Shown: in pieces, positions 8,317 through 14,933 of the stretch
Layout of the letters: the number at the start of each line of letters is the position of its first letter
How positions within the stretch are numbered: position 1 is the stretch's first letter
Assembly (NCBI RefSeq): GCF_000379685.1
Contig: NZ_KB903292.1
Location: 62,001-126,000 of the forward strand
DNA length: 64,000 bases
DNA from: Catelliglobosispora koreensis DSM 44566
GTDB lineage: Bacteria; Actinomycetota; Actinomycetes; Mycobacteriales; Micromonosporaceae
Reading direction: 5' to 3'
Program-made: the position numbers and the translations under genes
The notes under the pieces: model-generated
Database searches by the model: none
Seen by the model: the letters and a program-made list of their open reading frames with translations, nothing else
What the model was told of the DNA's origin: nothing

Positions 8317-8348
8317 GTGCCCTGTCCGCCTGAGCGCGGGCAGGGCAC
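8317..8348 (+). terminator. Terminator of the pqq-GH18-dehydrogenase operon
   Basis: Thirteen-bp stem GTGCCCTGTCCGC (8317-8329) with GCGGGCAGGGCAC (8336-8348), one G-T pair, 6-base loop, followed by TTTCGT. It starts 9 bp after the dehydrogenase stop. Confidence 0.8.
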
Positions 8349-8352
8349 TTTC

Positions 8353-8793
8353 GTGCGCGACAGTTGGCTCGTGTGCGCGGCTGGTGCCCGTCCCGAGCGC
8401 ACGGTTTACCGGATCACCGAGGCAGGCCGCGAAGAGATGACCGACTGGGTGCGTGAACTGATCGCGGCACCTGAGCGAGAGCGGCCAAAGTTCAAGGCGG
8501 GCTTGTCTTTGCTCGCTGTGCTGCCACCCGCCGAAGCGATCGCGCTCCTGTGTGAACGGATCGCCAGGCTCGAAAGCCAGATCGCGGCCGATGAGCAAGA
8601 GCAGGCGGCCTACAGCGCGACCCTTCCGGAGATCTTCCTCATCGAAGGTGACTACGACTTGGCCGTCCGCAAAGCGGAGCTCAGCTGGACTAAGAAGCTG
8701 CTGCGCCGCCTGAGTGACGGCAGTTTTCCTGACCTCGCGAGGTGGCAACTGTTCCACGAAACCGGGCAGTTGCCACCCGAACTGGAGGAATAA
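8353..8793 (+). pseudogene. PadR-family regulator remnant lacking the DNA-binding domain
   Basis: About 146 residues can be read from GTG 8353. From ARPERTVYRITEAGREEM onward the sequence matches the end of the winged helix and the C-terminal dimerisation helices of PadR-family repressors (Vir-like: LLAVLPPAEAI, then a long amphipathic helix). The first 50-60 residues, which should contain the recognition helix, are missing because the frame runs straight back into the operon terminator. No ribosome site precedes the possible starts. I read it as a 5'-truncated gene. It could still be expressed as a dominant-negative dimerisation domain, but nothing supports that. Confidence 0.6.
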
Positions 8794-8807
8794 GAACGGC
8801 CCGATAG

Positions 8808-9197
8808 CGGTGCTGCAACCGTGTCCAAGAAGGGGATGCGGCCAGTCTGCCTTATCCCGACGGCACTTTCGGGCTGATCGTCTGCCAGGCCGCGTTCAAG
8901 AACTTCACCGAACCGGTCAAGGCACTCAACGAGATGCACCGCGTGCTCCAGCCGAGTGGAGTCGCGGTCATCGAAGACATGAACCACGACGTGTCCACAG
9001 CGGACATCGCCACGGAAGTCGAACGGATGGGACAGGGCGCCAAGGACGCTTTCTTCACGCGTATGGCCTTGCGTGGACTGCGCCATCGTGCCTACACGGC
9101 TGACCGCTTCCGGAAGCTCGCCAGCGAAAGCTATTTCGGCTCAGCTGACATCGCCGCGGAAGGCATCGGGCTGATCGTCCGCCTCACCCGGGCCTAA
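8808..9197 (+). pseudogene. SAM-dependent methyltransferase remnant, 5' truncated
   Basis: The open frame after a stop at 8805 reads directly into the middle of a class I methyltransferase: GDAASLPYPDGTFGLIVCQ corresponds to motif II and the post-II loop, and MHRVLQPSGVAVIEDMN to motif III. The glycine-rich SAM-binding motif I (about the first 50-80 residues) is absent and there is no plausible start before the conserved region. The longest ATG-initiated piece (8934-9197) would lack half the fold. Next to the truncated PadR gene it marks an eroded segment, probably left by a deletion. Confidence 0.6.
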
Positions 9198-9226
9198 ATC
9201 GCTTTCCTGCGAAGGGAGGCGCGCCC

Positions 9227-9232
9227 TAGGCT
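9227..9232 (+). promoter_or_regulatory. TAGGCT -10-like box, 7 nt before ATG 9240
   Basis: TAGGCT followed by exactly 7 bases and ATG 9240. This geometry recurs before many genes in the window and suggests a leaderless transcript starting at or next to the ATG. The ATG does not open the Erm-like frame but a 26-codon frame overlapping its start. Confidence 0.4.
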
Positions 9233-9239
9233 GGCCATC

Positions 9240-9320
9240 ATGCAAATATTCATGCTGGCGGTGCGCCGTGCGCGCCTCCGAACCCGCTCGCGCGGCGTGG
9301 GGCTGGCACGCGTTATCTGA
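9240..9320 (+). CDS. Candidate 26-residue leader peptide overlapping the Erm-like gene
   Basis: Short frame from ATG 9240 to TGA 9318-9320 that overlaps the GTG of the Erm-like gene (9268) in another frame. It starts MQIFMLAV and continues with alternating arginines (R10-A-R-L-R-T-R-S-R18). R-x-R motifs, including R-L-R, are known from ErmD-type leader peptides at which macrolide-bound ribosomes stall. It has the leaderless promoter geometry. An alternative is that the ATG is chance, or that a frameshift separates it from the methylase gene. No attenuator pairing was verified, so this is a hypothesis. Confidence 0.3.
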   Translation: MQIFMLAVRRARLRTRSRGVGLARVI

Positions 9321-9792
9321 CGACTGGGCACGACGCCTGGTCGCCGCATCCGGAGTCCGTCAAGGGGACCTCGTCCTCGATATTGGCGCGGGCACCGGTG
9401 CTCTCACAGCTCACCTCATCGCCGCCGGTGCCCGGGTGCTTGCCATTGAGCTGCATCCAGGTCGTGCGGCCGTCCTCAAGCGACGGTTCGCCGGTGCCGC
9501 CGTCACGGTCGTGCAAGTAGACGCGAGGCGTCTCCTGCTGCCGCACCGGCCCTTCAAAGTCGTGGCGAACCCGCCTTTCGCGATCTCCAGCCTGCTACTG
9601 CGCACGCTTCTTCAGGACGGCTCTCAGCTCAAGTCGGCTGATCTGGTGCTGCAGCGTGCCGTGGTCACGAAGTTCAGCGGTGTCCATCGTGGACGCTGGC
9701 TCGCCGAAGAGCGGATCAGATTGCCGCGCAGCGCTTTTTACCCTCGGCCGCTGGTGGACACCTCGGTCCTGCATATCGGCCGCCGACGATAA
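9268..9792 (+). CDS. Erm/KsgA-family rRNA adenine N6-methyltransferase-like protein
   Basis: A 174-residue SAM-dependent RNA methyltransferase. Motif I is LVLDIGAGTGALT, the acidic residue after strand 2 is in VLAIELHPGRA, the catalytic motif IV is VVANPPFAI (N-P-P-F, the N6-adenine type), and RSAFYPRPLVDTSVL matches the C-terminal RSxFxPxPxVxS signature. Erm enzymes dimethylate A2058 of 23S rRNA and give macrolide-lincosamide-streptogramin resistance, but this compact subgroup (WGWHALSDDWA near the N-terminus, little C-terminal domain) is not functionally certain. No ribosome site precedes GTG 9268, and an overlapping short frame begins upstream at 9240. It stands alone between remnants and a secreted-protein gene. 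Confidence 0.75.
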   Translation: MRASEPARAAWGWHALSDDWARRLVAASGVRQGDLVLDIGAGTGALTAHLIAAGARVLAIELHPGRAAVLKRRFAGAAVTVVQVDARRLLLPHRPFKVVANPPFAISSLLLRTLLQDGSQLKSADLVLQRAVVTKFSGVHRGRWLAEERIRLPRSAFYPRPLVDTSVLHIGRRR

Positions 9793-9798
9793 GGGGGA

Positions 9799-9833
9799 TT
9801 GACGTCACTGACTGCCGCGCATAGTGTGCACAC
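9799..9833 (+). promoter_or_regulatory. Promoter with overlapping palindrome before small secreted protein
   Basis: TTGACG (9799-9804) and TAGTGT (9822-9827) are separated by 17 bp, a good sigma-A-type promoter. The palindrome GTGTGCACAC (9824-9833) covers the -10 and start site and could be an operator. Confidence 0.55.
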
Positions 9834-9865
9834 AAATTGTAAAGCTTGTTAATTGAAGGAGGAAC

Positions 9866-10174
9866 ATGAAGGCTAGAAGGTTAGCTACGGTCGTTTCTCT
9901 AAGCGCGGTCCTGACCGCGGGCAGCGTGGTAGGTATGGTTTCCAGCGCCGCCGCGGCGCCGACCAACTGCACGATCACCTACGGGTCCAACTGGGCACAG
10001 AGCCTGTGCACAGGTGGCACCGGTCAGCACCGGATTCACATGATTCAGCGCCATTTCCTGCCCGAGGTCGGGCTCATCGCCTGCCAGGGCCCGTGGGCCA
10101 ACGTCGGCCAGGTCAGCTACACGCCCTGCGCCAACCACGCGATCGTCAACGTTTTCATCACGACTCAGGGCTGA
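9866..10174 (+). CDS. Small secreted cysteine-containing protein, unknown function
   Basis: A 102-residue protein with a clear Sec signal peptide: basic start MKARR, hydrophobic core to about residue 25, and an Ala-rich end (SSAAAA) before PTNC. The mature part, about 70 residues, has four cysteines (in NCTI, SLCT, IACQ, TPCA), enough for two disulfides, and ends VNVFITTQG. I do not recognise a family. It has a strong ribosome site, AAGGAGG at 9856-9862, and its own promoter, so it is likely expressed as a single gene. A secreted signalling, inhibitor or antimicrobial role is possible but nothing visible decides it. Confidence 0.7.
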   Translation: MKARRLATVVSLSAVLTAGSVVGMVSSAAAAPTNCTITYGSNWAQSLCTGGTGQHRIHMIQRHFLPEVGLIACQGPWANVGQVSYTPCANHAIVNVFITTQG

Positions 10175-10176
10175 GT

Positions 10177-10182
10177 TACGCT
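10177..10182 (+). promoter_or_regulatory. TACGCT -10-like box, leaderless geometry, macro-domain gene
   Basis: TACGCT lies exactly 7 bases before ATG 10190 and there is no Shine-Dalgarno sequence, which suggests a leaderless transcript separate from the upstream gene. Confidence 0.45.
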
Positions 10183-10189
10183 CGGCCTC

Positions 10190-10702
10190 ATGAGGCTTGA
10201 GCTGGTCGAAGGCGACATCACCGAGCAGCAAGTGGACGTGATCGTCAACGCCGCCAACTCGTCTTTACTAGGCGGTGGCGGCGTTGACGGGGCGATCCAC
10301 CGCAAAGGCGGCCCGGCGATTCTGGAAGCCTGCCGGGCTTTGCGTGCCTCGCACTACGGCCGGGGTCTGGCGACCGGGCAAGCCGTGGCCACCACCGCCG
10401 GGAACCTGCAGGCGACTTGGGTCGTACACACGGTCGGTCCCGTGTGGCGGCCGAATGAAGACCGGTCAGCTCTGCTGCGCGACTGCTATGAGAATTCGCT
10501 CAAGGTCGCCGATGAGCTGGGGGCGAAAACAATTGCGTTTCCGCTCATTTCAGCGGGCATCTTCGGCTGGCCGCCTGACGACGCGGTGCGCCAAGCGGCC
10601 GGAGTGATCCAGGCTTTCGACCCGGCGAACCTCACCAAGGCACGGCTAGTCCTTTTTGGACGGTCTGTCTACGACATGGCTCTTAAGAACTCACTCGTCT
10701 GA
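10190..10702 (+). CDS. Macro domain protein, probable O-acetyl-ADP-ribose deacetylase
   Basis: A 170-residue stand-alone macro domain, the length of E. coli YmdB. Seen: VEGDITEQQVDVIVNAANSS (the N-A-A-N ribose-binding motif), LLGGGGVDGAIHRKGG (phosphate loop with the G-G-G-V-D-G-A-I-H signature) and AFPLISAGIFGWP. Such proteins hydrolyse O-acetyl-ADP-ribose, a sirtuin product, or remove ADP-ribose from modified Glu/Asp or nucleic acids. No ADP-ribosyltransferase or sirtuin neighbour is present. The 3' end overlaps the convergent regulator gene by 34 bp. Confidence 0.9.
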   Translation: MRLELVEGDITEQQVDVIVNAANSSLLGGGGVDGAIHRKGGPAILEACRALRASHYGRGLATGQAVATTAGNLQATWVVHTVGPVWRPNEDRSALLRDCYENSLKVADELGAKTIAFPLISAGIFGWPPDDAVRQAAGVIQAFDPANLTKARLVLFGRSVYDMALKNSLV

Positions 10703-11445
10703 GGGTCCGCCGGGAAGAAGGACTCGATCGCGAGTTCGGCGACCGTGATGTCGGCTGGGGTGCCAAAGGTGGCGATGGTGCCGAAGAACGAGAAGGTGCC
10801 AGCGGGCGTGCGGAGCCGAAGGGGCGTCACGACATCGGCCGCCCCGGGCAACTCCACTTCGGTCTCGGAGTGCTCATTTGAGTACCCCCGGAGTTCTTCT
10901 AAAAGCTCGTTCTGAAACGGATCGCCGGTGAGCGTCGCCTGGCGGCGAAGGCGGGTCAGCAAATGTGACCGCCACTCGCCGAGGTTGACGATGTGTGGCG
11001 CGAGGCCTTCGGGATGAAGACTGGCGCGCAACACGTTCACGGGTGGTTCGAGGAGGTGTGGTGCCACGAGCGAGGTCATCAGGGTGAGGCCGGCGTTGGC
11101 GTCCACCATGTTCCAGTGCCGGTCGATGACGACGGCGGGAAAGGGTTCATGTGCGGTCAGCAGCTGGCGGATCGCTGAGCGTACCGACGACATGCGTGGA
11201 GTGTCCAAACCAGACTCCTGGAAGACGGGGGAGAATCCACCGGCCAGCAGCAGCTGATTGCGGTCCCGCAACGGGACGTCGAGGTGTTCGGCCAGCCGCA
11301 GCACCATGTCGCGGCTCGGCTTGGACCGTCCCGTCTCGACAAAGCTGAGGTGCCTTGCCGAGACGCCGACGTCAATCGAGAGGGTCAGCTGACTGAGATG
11401 GCGTTGCTCGCGCCAGTGTTTGAGCATCTGCCCCACGGTGGTCAA
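10669..11445 (-). CDS. XRE-type regulator with MmyB-like ligand-binding domain
   Basis: A 258-residue transcription factor. Residues about 8-65 are an XRE helix-turn-helix (LKHWREQRHLSQLTLSIDVG, then ARHLSFVETGRSKPSRDMVL). The rest matches the MmyB-like PAS-type ligand domain, with FPAVVIDRHWNMVDANAG and LLTRLRRQATLTGDP. I chose TTG 11445 because AGGAG sits 5 bases before it; the longer frame upstream belongs to the neighbour's antisense. It lies 8 bp after a membrane protein gene in the same direction, so the two are probably co-transcribed. Ligand and targets are unknown. Confidence 0.8.
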   Translation of the reverse strand: MTTVGQMLKHWREQRHLSQLTLSIDVGVSARHLSFVETGRSKPSRDMVLRLAEHLDVPLRDRNQLLLAGGFSPVFQESGLDTPRMSSVRSAIRQLLTAHEPFPAVVIDRHWNMVDANAGLTLMTSLVAPHLLEPPVNVLRASLHPEGLAPHIVNLGEWRSHLLTRLRRQATLTGDPFQNELLEELRGYSNEHSETEVELPGAADVVTPLRLRTPAGTFSFFGTIATFGTPADITVAELAIESFFPADPQTSEFLRAMS

Positions 11446-11453
11446 GAGTTCTC

Positions 11454-11837
11454 CTATGCCTTGGCTTTGCGCAGGCCGATGAATTCCAAGTCGGCGAAGA
11501 GCGCGACTCCCGCTGCCTGGATGATGACATAAGCCAGGCCAAGCACGGTCAGCGACGCCGATGCGCCGAAGGCGTAGGCCGCACTGGCCGCTACCCAGAC
11601 GACGTTGAAACCGATGACGGTCCATACCGCGGCGGGGTTAATGGCCTTCGCCGAGGCGACGAGCCACACCCCAACGGCGAACACCAGCAGGAAGACGCCG
11701 ACGCCAAAACTGAGCCCGGCCGGGATGCCGAGCCACTGGCTCGTCTGTCGCGACAGGACAAGGGCGCCTGCCGCTGAGGCGCCCGTGACGATCGAGTCGA
11801 GCTTGAGGGCGAAACGAAGGAAGCGAGTGTTTGTCAT
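11454..11837 (-). CDS. Four-helix integral membrane protein, unknown function
   Basis: 127 residues with four predicted membrane helices (about 10-32, 40-62, 70-90, 95-115). The N-terminal LDSIVTGASAAGAL and central NVVWVAASAAYAF resemble a small actinobacterial integral membrane family that I cannot name with certainty. No catalytic residues stand out. It precedes the MmyB-like regulator by 8 bp and may be its signal input or simply a co-transcribed target. Confidence 0.65.
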   Translation of the reverse strand: MTNTRFLRFALKLDSIVTGASAAGALVLSRQTSQWLGIPAGLSFGVGVFLLVFAVGVWLVASAKAINPAAVWTVIGFNVVWVAASAAYAFGASASLTVLGLAYVIIQAAGVALFADLEFIGLRKAKA

Positions 11838-11872
11838 GCCCCAACTCTCGCTCCTTCGCGTAATGCTGTCGA

Positions 11873-11887
11873 TTACCTCCGAGGTAA
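11873..11887. promoter_or_regulatory. 15-bp palindrome between permease end and membrane protein
   Basis: TTACCTC and GAGGTAA flank a single C; the left arm contains the permease stop codon. It sits 35 bp before the membrane protein start and could be an operator for the two-gene unit downstream. No T-tract, so a terminator is less likely. Confidence 0.3.
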
Positions 11888-14125
11888 GGGAAGAACGCTA
11901 GCCGCGAACCCGGTGACAAGACAGAGCGCCACGGTGACGCCGATGGTGGGCCAGGGCACGGTCATCGGGACGGGTAGGCCCATCTGCTCACTGAGCCCCG
12001 CGCGGATGGCGAGCAGCGCCCCGGTCGCGACGACCATGCCTAGTGCGGCGCCGATGGCCACGACGACCGCTGTTTCGGCAGCGACGAGGCGGCGGATCTG
12101 CCCCGCCGTCGCGCCCGCCTTACGCAGCACCAGCAAGTCGTTCAGCCGTCCACGGGTCGCCATCAGCAACGTATTGGCCACCGCGATAAGAGTAAAACCA
12201 CCAGCCATGCCAACGAGAATCAGCGTGAACGTCCACACGAGACGGTCCTCCTCGGCATCGGCCTGCGCCGCATAGTCTGGTGCCGAAAGGACTTTGGCGC
12301 CAAGCCCGGGCGCTTTCACGCCATCGGCCGCCAGATAAACCGCCTGTGTCAAAACACTTGGTGGTACTAAGTGAGCCGGCACCTGAACCCCCAACGGCAC
12401 TTCACGATCCGGCAGGACGTCTTGGATCGTCCACTGCACCTTGGCTCCAGAGGCGACGGTCAGTTCGACGGTGGATCCCCACTTCCAGCCATGTTTGGCT
12501 GCCAGCGTTTCGCTGACCGTCAGACCGGTGGTCTGACTGGAACCCATGACGGACAGCGGTTCCCGCCCCAGGAACACCGTCGTCGGCTTGAGCACGATCC
12601 CTGGGGAGCCGTCCACAACCGCCTGCGTGAGCCCCGGCGTCCCGTCAGCCACGAGAACCGCAGCGGTAGGCAGGGCGTCGGCTCTCCTTGCCGCATAAGC
12701 GGAAGCGCCCGTGGCAACCATCCCGGTCACGAGCATCGTGAAAGCGACCGTGAGCAAAACCGGTGCGGCGGTGGCAGCCGTGCGGCGAGCCGCTGTGGCC
12801 GCGTTTTGCCGCACGAGCAGGCCGACAGCGCTTCGGCTCAACGGTGCCATCAGCACCCGTGCCAGCGGTGGCACGACAACCGGTGACAGCAAGCTCATCG
12901 CGACCACGAGCGCCATCGCGGTCAGCCCGGCATACGTTGGCATCGACAGCGCGTCAGCGCTTGCCGTCGCGACGCCGGCCAGGACGCCGATCGCTGCGGC
13001 GAGCACCCCGCCGATCCAGCGAGACCGGGTCATCGGGCGGCGTTCCGCTTCGGCCACCCGCAGCGCCTCCAGCGGACGCACGCGGGCGGCCCGATGGGAG
13101 GCGATCCACACACCGGCGGCCGCGACGGCGATCCCGGTCAGGTAGGCGGCCGCCATCGGCAGCGGGTCATAGCGGACCGTGAAGCTGGCCGGCTCGACTC
13201 CGGCATCGATCAGCAGGCTGCCGACCACTGGCGCACCAACGACACCGAGGGCGACCCCGATCGCGCCCGCGCTCGCGGCGACGAGGACGGCCTCTCTGAG
13301 GAGAAGGCGGCGCAACTGTCCGGGTGTGGCACCCACCGCGCGCAGCAAACCGAACTCCCGCCGCCGTTGCAGCACGCTGAACGAGAACGTTGCCGCGACA
13401 AGGAAGACGGCGACGAACGCTGACAGCGCACCCATCGCGGTGAGCACCTGCATGCCGATCCAGCGCGTTCTCGCGTCACCGGGAGGCTCCAAAGCGGACA
13501 GTTCACTGCCCGCAAGCACCTGCGCCTGGCTGCCTACGATCGCTTTGACCGCAGCCGGGTCGACATCGCCGAGAACGCCGATCGCCAGTACTCCCGTTTC
13601 CGGCGGCACGTCTCGGAAATAGAGCTCGGTTCCATCGTGCACGGCCGAGACACGGTAGTCGCGCGGTCCTGGCGCGGTCAGGATGGTGACGGTGTCGCCG
13701 GGTTGGCGTCCCAAGTCAGCAGGCACCGCGACCTCGTCCGCGTTGGCAGGCGCCGACCCTGACGTGACCCGGGTGTTACCGAGAACCGCTGTGGCCCAGG
13801 TATTTCCGGCCGTGGCCTTGGCGGGCTTTCCGTCAATGACAGCCTGCGCGTAAAACGGTGTGTCCAGCACGCCGTGCAGCTTTTCGGCGAGGGCGGTGGC
13901 TTCGGCGATGGTCCAGCGGGGGTGGTCGGGGAAGGTGTCGGACGGAGCTTGCGCGGGCAGGGGTGTCACCGCGACGGTGGTCGCCGAAAAGCGCTGCGGT
14001 ACTTGAGGTTTTGCGGAAACGAGGAGTAATGCGGTGAGGGTCAGCATCGTGACGCCGAGGAGCAGGGCCACGAAGCTGCCGAGCAGCCGCACGCGGTTGG
14101 CTTTGACCGAAGCGAGGCTTAGCAT
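11873..14125 (-). CDS. FtsX/MacB-type ABC transporter permease, two-unit form
   Basis: A 750-residue ABC permease with an N-terminal membrane helix (about 12-35), a large extracytoplasmic region, then an FtsX domain of three helices (about 230-350, with FSFSVLQRRREFGLLRAVGATPGQ), a linker with further helices, a second extracytoplasmic region and a second FtsX domain at the C-terminus (TLLMATRGRLNDLLVLRKAGATAGQ). This duplicated form is typical of actinobacterial exporters of the antimicrobial-peptide or lipid type. The ATG overlaps the end of the ATPase gene by 7 bp. A two-component system is encoded divergently, suggesting that the transporter responds to envelope stress. The substrate is unknown. 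Confidence 0.88.
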   Translation of the reverse strand: MLSLASVKANRVRLLGSFVALLLGVTMLTLTALLLVSAKPQVPQRFSATTVAVTPLPAQAPSDTFPDHPRWTIAEATALAEKLHGVLDTPFYAQAVIDGKPAKATAGNTWATAVLGNTRVTSGSAPANADEVAVPADLGRQPGDTVTILTAPGPRDYRVSAVHDGTELYFRDVPPETGVLAIGVLGDVDPAAVKAIVGSQAQVLAGSELSALEPPGDARTRWIGMQVLTAMGALSAFVAVFLVAATFSFSVLQRRREFGLLRAVGATPGQLRRLLLREAVLVAASAGAIGVALGVVGAPVVGSLLIDAGVEPASFTVRYDPLPMAAAYLTGIAVAAAGVWIASHRAARVRPLEALRVAEAERRPMTRSRWIGGVLAAAIGVLAGVATASADALSMPTYAGLTAMALVVAMSLLSPVVVPPLARVLMAPLSRSAVGLLVRQNAATAARRTAATAAPVLLTVAFTMLVTGMVATGASAYAARRADALPTAAVLVADGTPGLTQAVVDGSPGIVLKPTTVFLGREPLSVMGSSQTTGLTVSETLAAKHGWKWGSTVELTVASGAKVQWTIQDVLPDREVPLGVQVPAHLVPPSVLTQAVYLAADGVKAPGLGAKVLSAPDYAAQADAEEDRLVWTFTLILVGMAGGFTLIAVANTLLMATRGRLNDLLVLRKAGATAGQIRRLVAAETAVVVAIGAALGMVVATGALLAIRAGLSEQMGLPVPMTVPWPTIGVTVALCLVTGFAASVLPLPRR

Positions 14126-14823
14126 GACGCCTCCATCGTGGCCATCTTCGCGGCGATCGCGTCCGCGGAAGACTTCGCGAGTTCGTCGACCATATGACCG
14201 TCTGACAACAGAAGCACTCTGTCGGCATAGGACGCCGCGACCGGGTCATGGGTGACCATCACTACCGTGGCCGGAAAGTCCCGCAGCAGTTCCATGACAC
14301 CCCGGGAGGTCTTGCTGTCCAGCGCCCCGGTCGGTTCATCGGCGAATAGCACGGCTGGGCGAGTGATGAGTGCGCGGGCGAGCGCCACCCGTTGCTGCTC
14401 ACCGCCGGAAAGCTCGCTGGGGTAGTGGCTTTCCCGGCTGGCGAGCCCGACTTGAGCCAGCGTGCTCGTGATTTCCTTGGCGGGCGGCTTGTTGCCGGCG
14501 AGATGGCGGGGCAGGGCCACATTCTGCGCCGCGGTCAACGAGGACACCAGATTGAACGCCTGAAACACGAAGCCAACGCGCTGGCGCCGCAGGAGGGTGA
14601 GGCCGGTTTCGCTCAGACCGGTCAGCGAGACGCCATCAATGATGATCTCGCCAGCTGACGGGCGGTCCAGCCCGGCGGCGCAATGCAGCAACGTTGACTT
14701 GCCTGACCCGGAAGGGCCCATGATCGCGGTGAAGGTGCCCTCGGCGAAGCTGGCACTGACCCCATCGAGGGCCGTCACCTTCTCGCCATACGTTTTCGTC
14801 ACGGAACGCAACTCGATCGTCAT
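14119..14823 (-). CDS. ABC transporter ATP-binding protein, LolD/MacB type
   Basis: A 234-residue ATPase partner of the downstream permease. Walker A is GPSGSGKST, the Q-loop is VGFVFQAFNLVSSLTA (with the LolD-like F-Q-x-F-N-L), the signature is LSGGEQQRVALARAL, Walker B is AVLFADEPTGALDS and the switch His is in VVMVTHDP. The 7-bp overlap with the permease implies coupled translation. The start faces a 110-bp intergenic region shared with the histidine kinase gene. Confidence 0.93.
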   Translation of the reverse strand: MTIELRSVTKTYGEKVTALDGVSASFAEGTFTAIMGPSGSGKSTLLHCAAGLDRPSAGEIIIDGVSLTGLSETGLTLLRRQRVGFVFQAFNLVSSLTAAQNVALPRHLAGNKPPAKEITSTLAQVGLASRESHYPSELSGGEQQRVALARALITRPAVLFADEPTGALDSKTSRGVMELLRDFPATVVMVTHDPVAASYADRVLLLSDGHMVDELAKSSADAIAAKMATMEASC

Positions 14824-14880
14824 GCGGTCAAGTCAAGGCGACAGAGCGCAGTGGCACATTGGCTCTGGGACGAGACCTGA

Positions 14881-14926
14881 AGGTATACCTAGCGCTAGTG
14901 TGTCGGCCCCGGCGGCAAGATAACGT
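14881..14926. promoter_or_regulatory. Divergent control region, ABC transporter / two-component system
   Basis: Two perfect 10-bp palindromes overlap head to tail: AGGTATACCT (14881-14890) and CTAGCGCTAG (14889-14898). TAACGT (14921-14926) is 7 bases before the GTG of the kinase, so the kinase mRNA may be leaderless. The palindromes could bind the cognate response regulator. Confidence 0.45.
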
Positions 14927-14933
14927 CGGTGTC

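Noticed and set aside
8317-8353. A start for the PadR-like frame inside the terminator
   Set aside because: The frame is open back to 8317, but this stretch is one arm of the operon terminator and encodes nothing like a winged helix; the gene is better read as truncated.
9240-9300. Frameshift that would join ATG 9240 to the Erm-like frame
   Set aside because: The N-terminus from GTG 9268 already resembles the compact subgroup, so no missing segment needs to be recovered; kept only as an alternative to the leader peptide.
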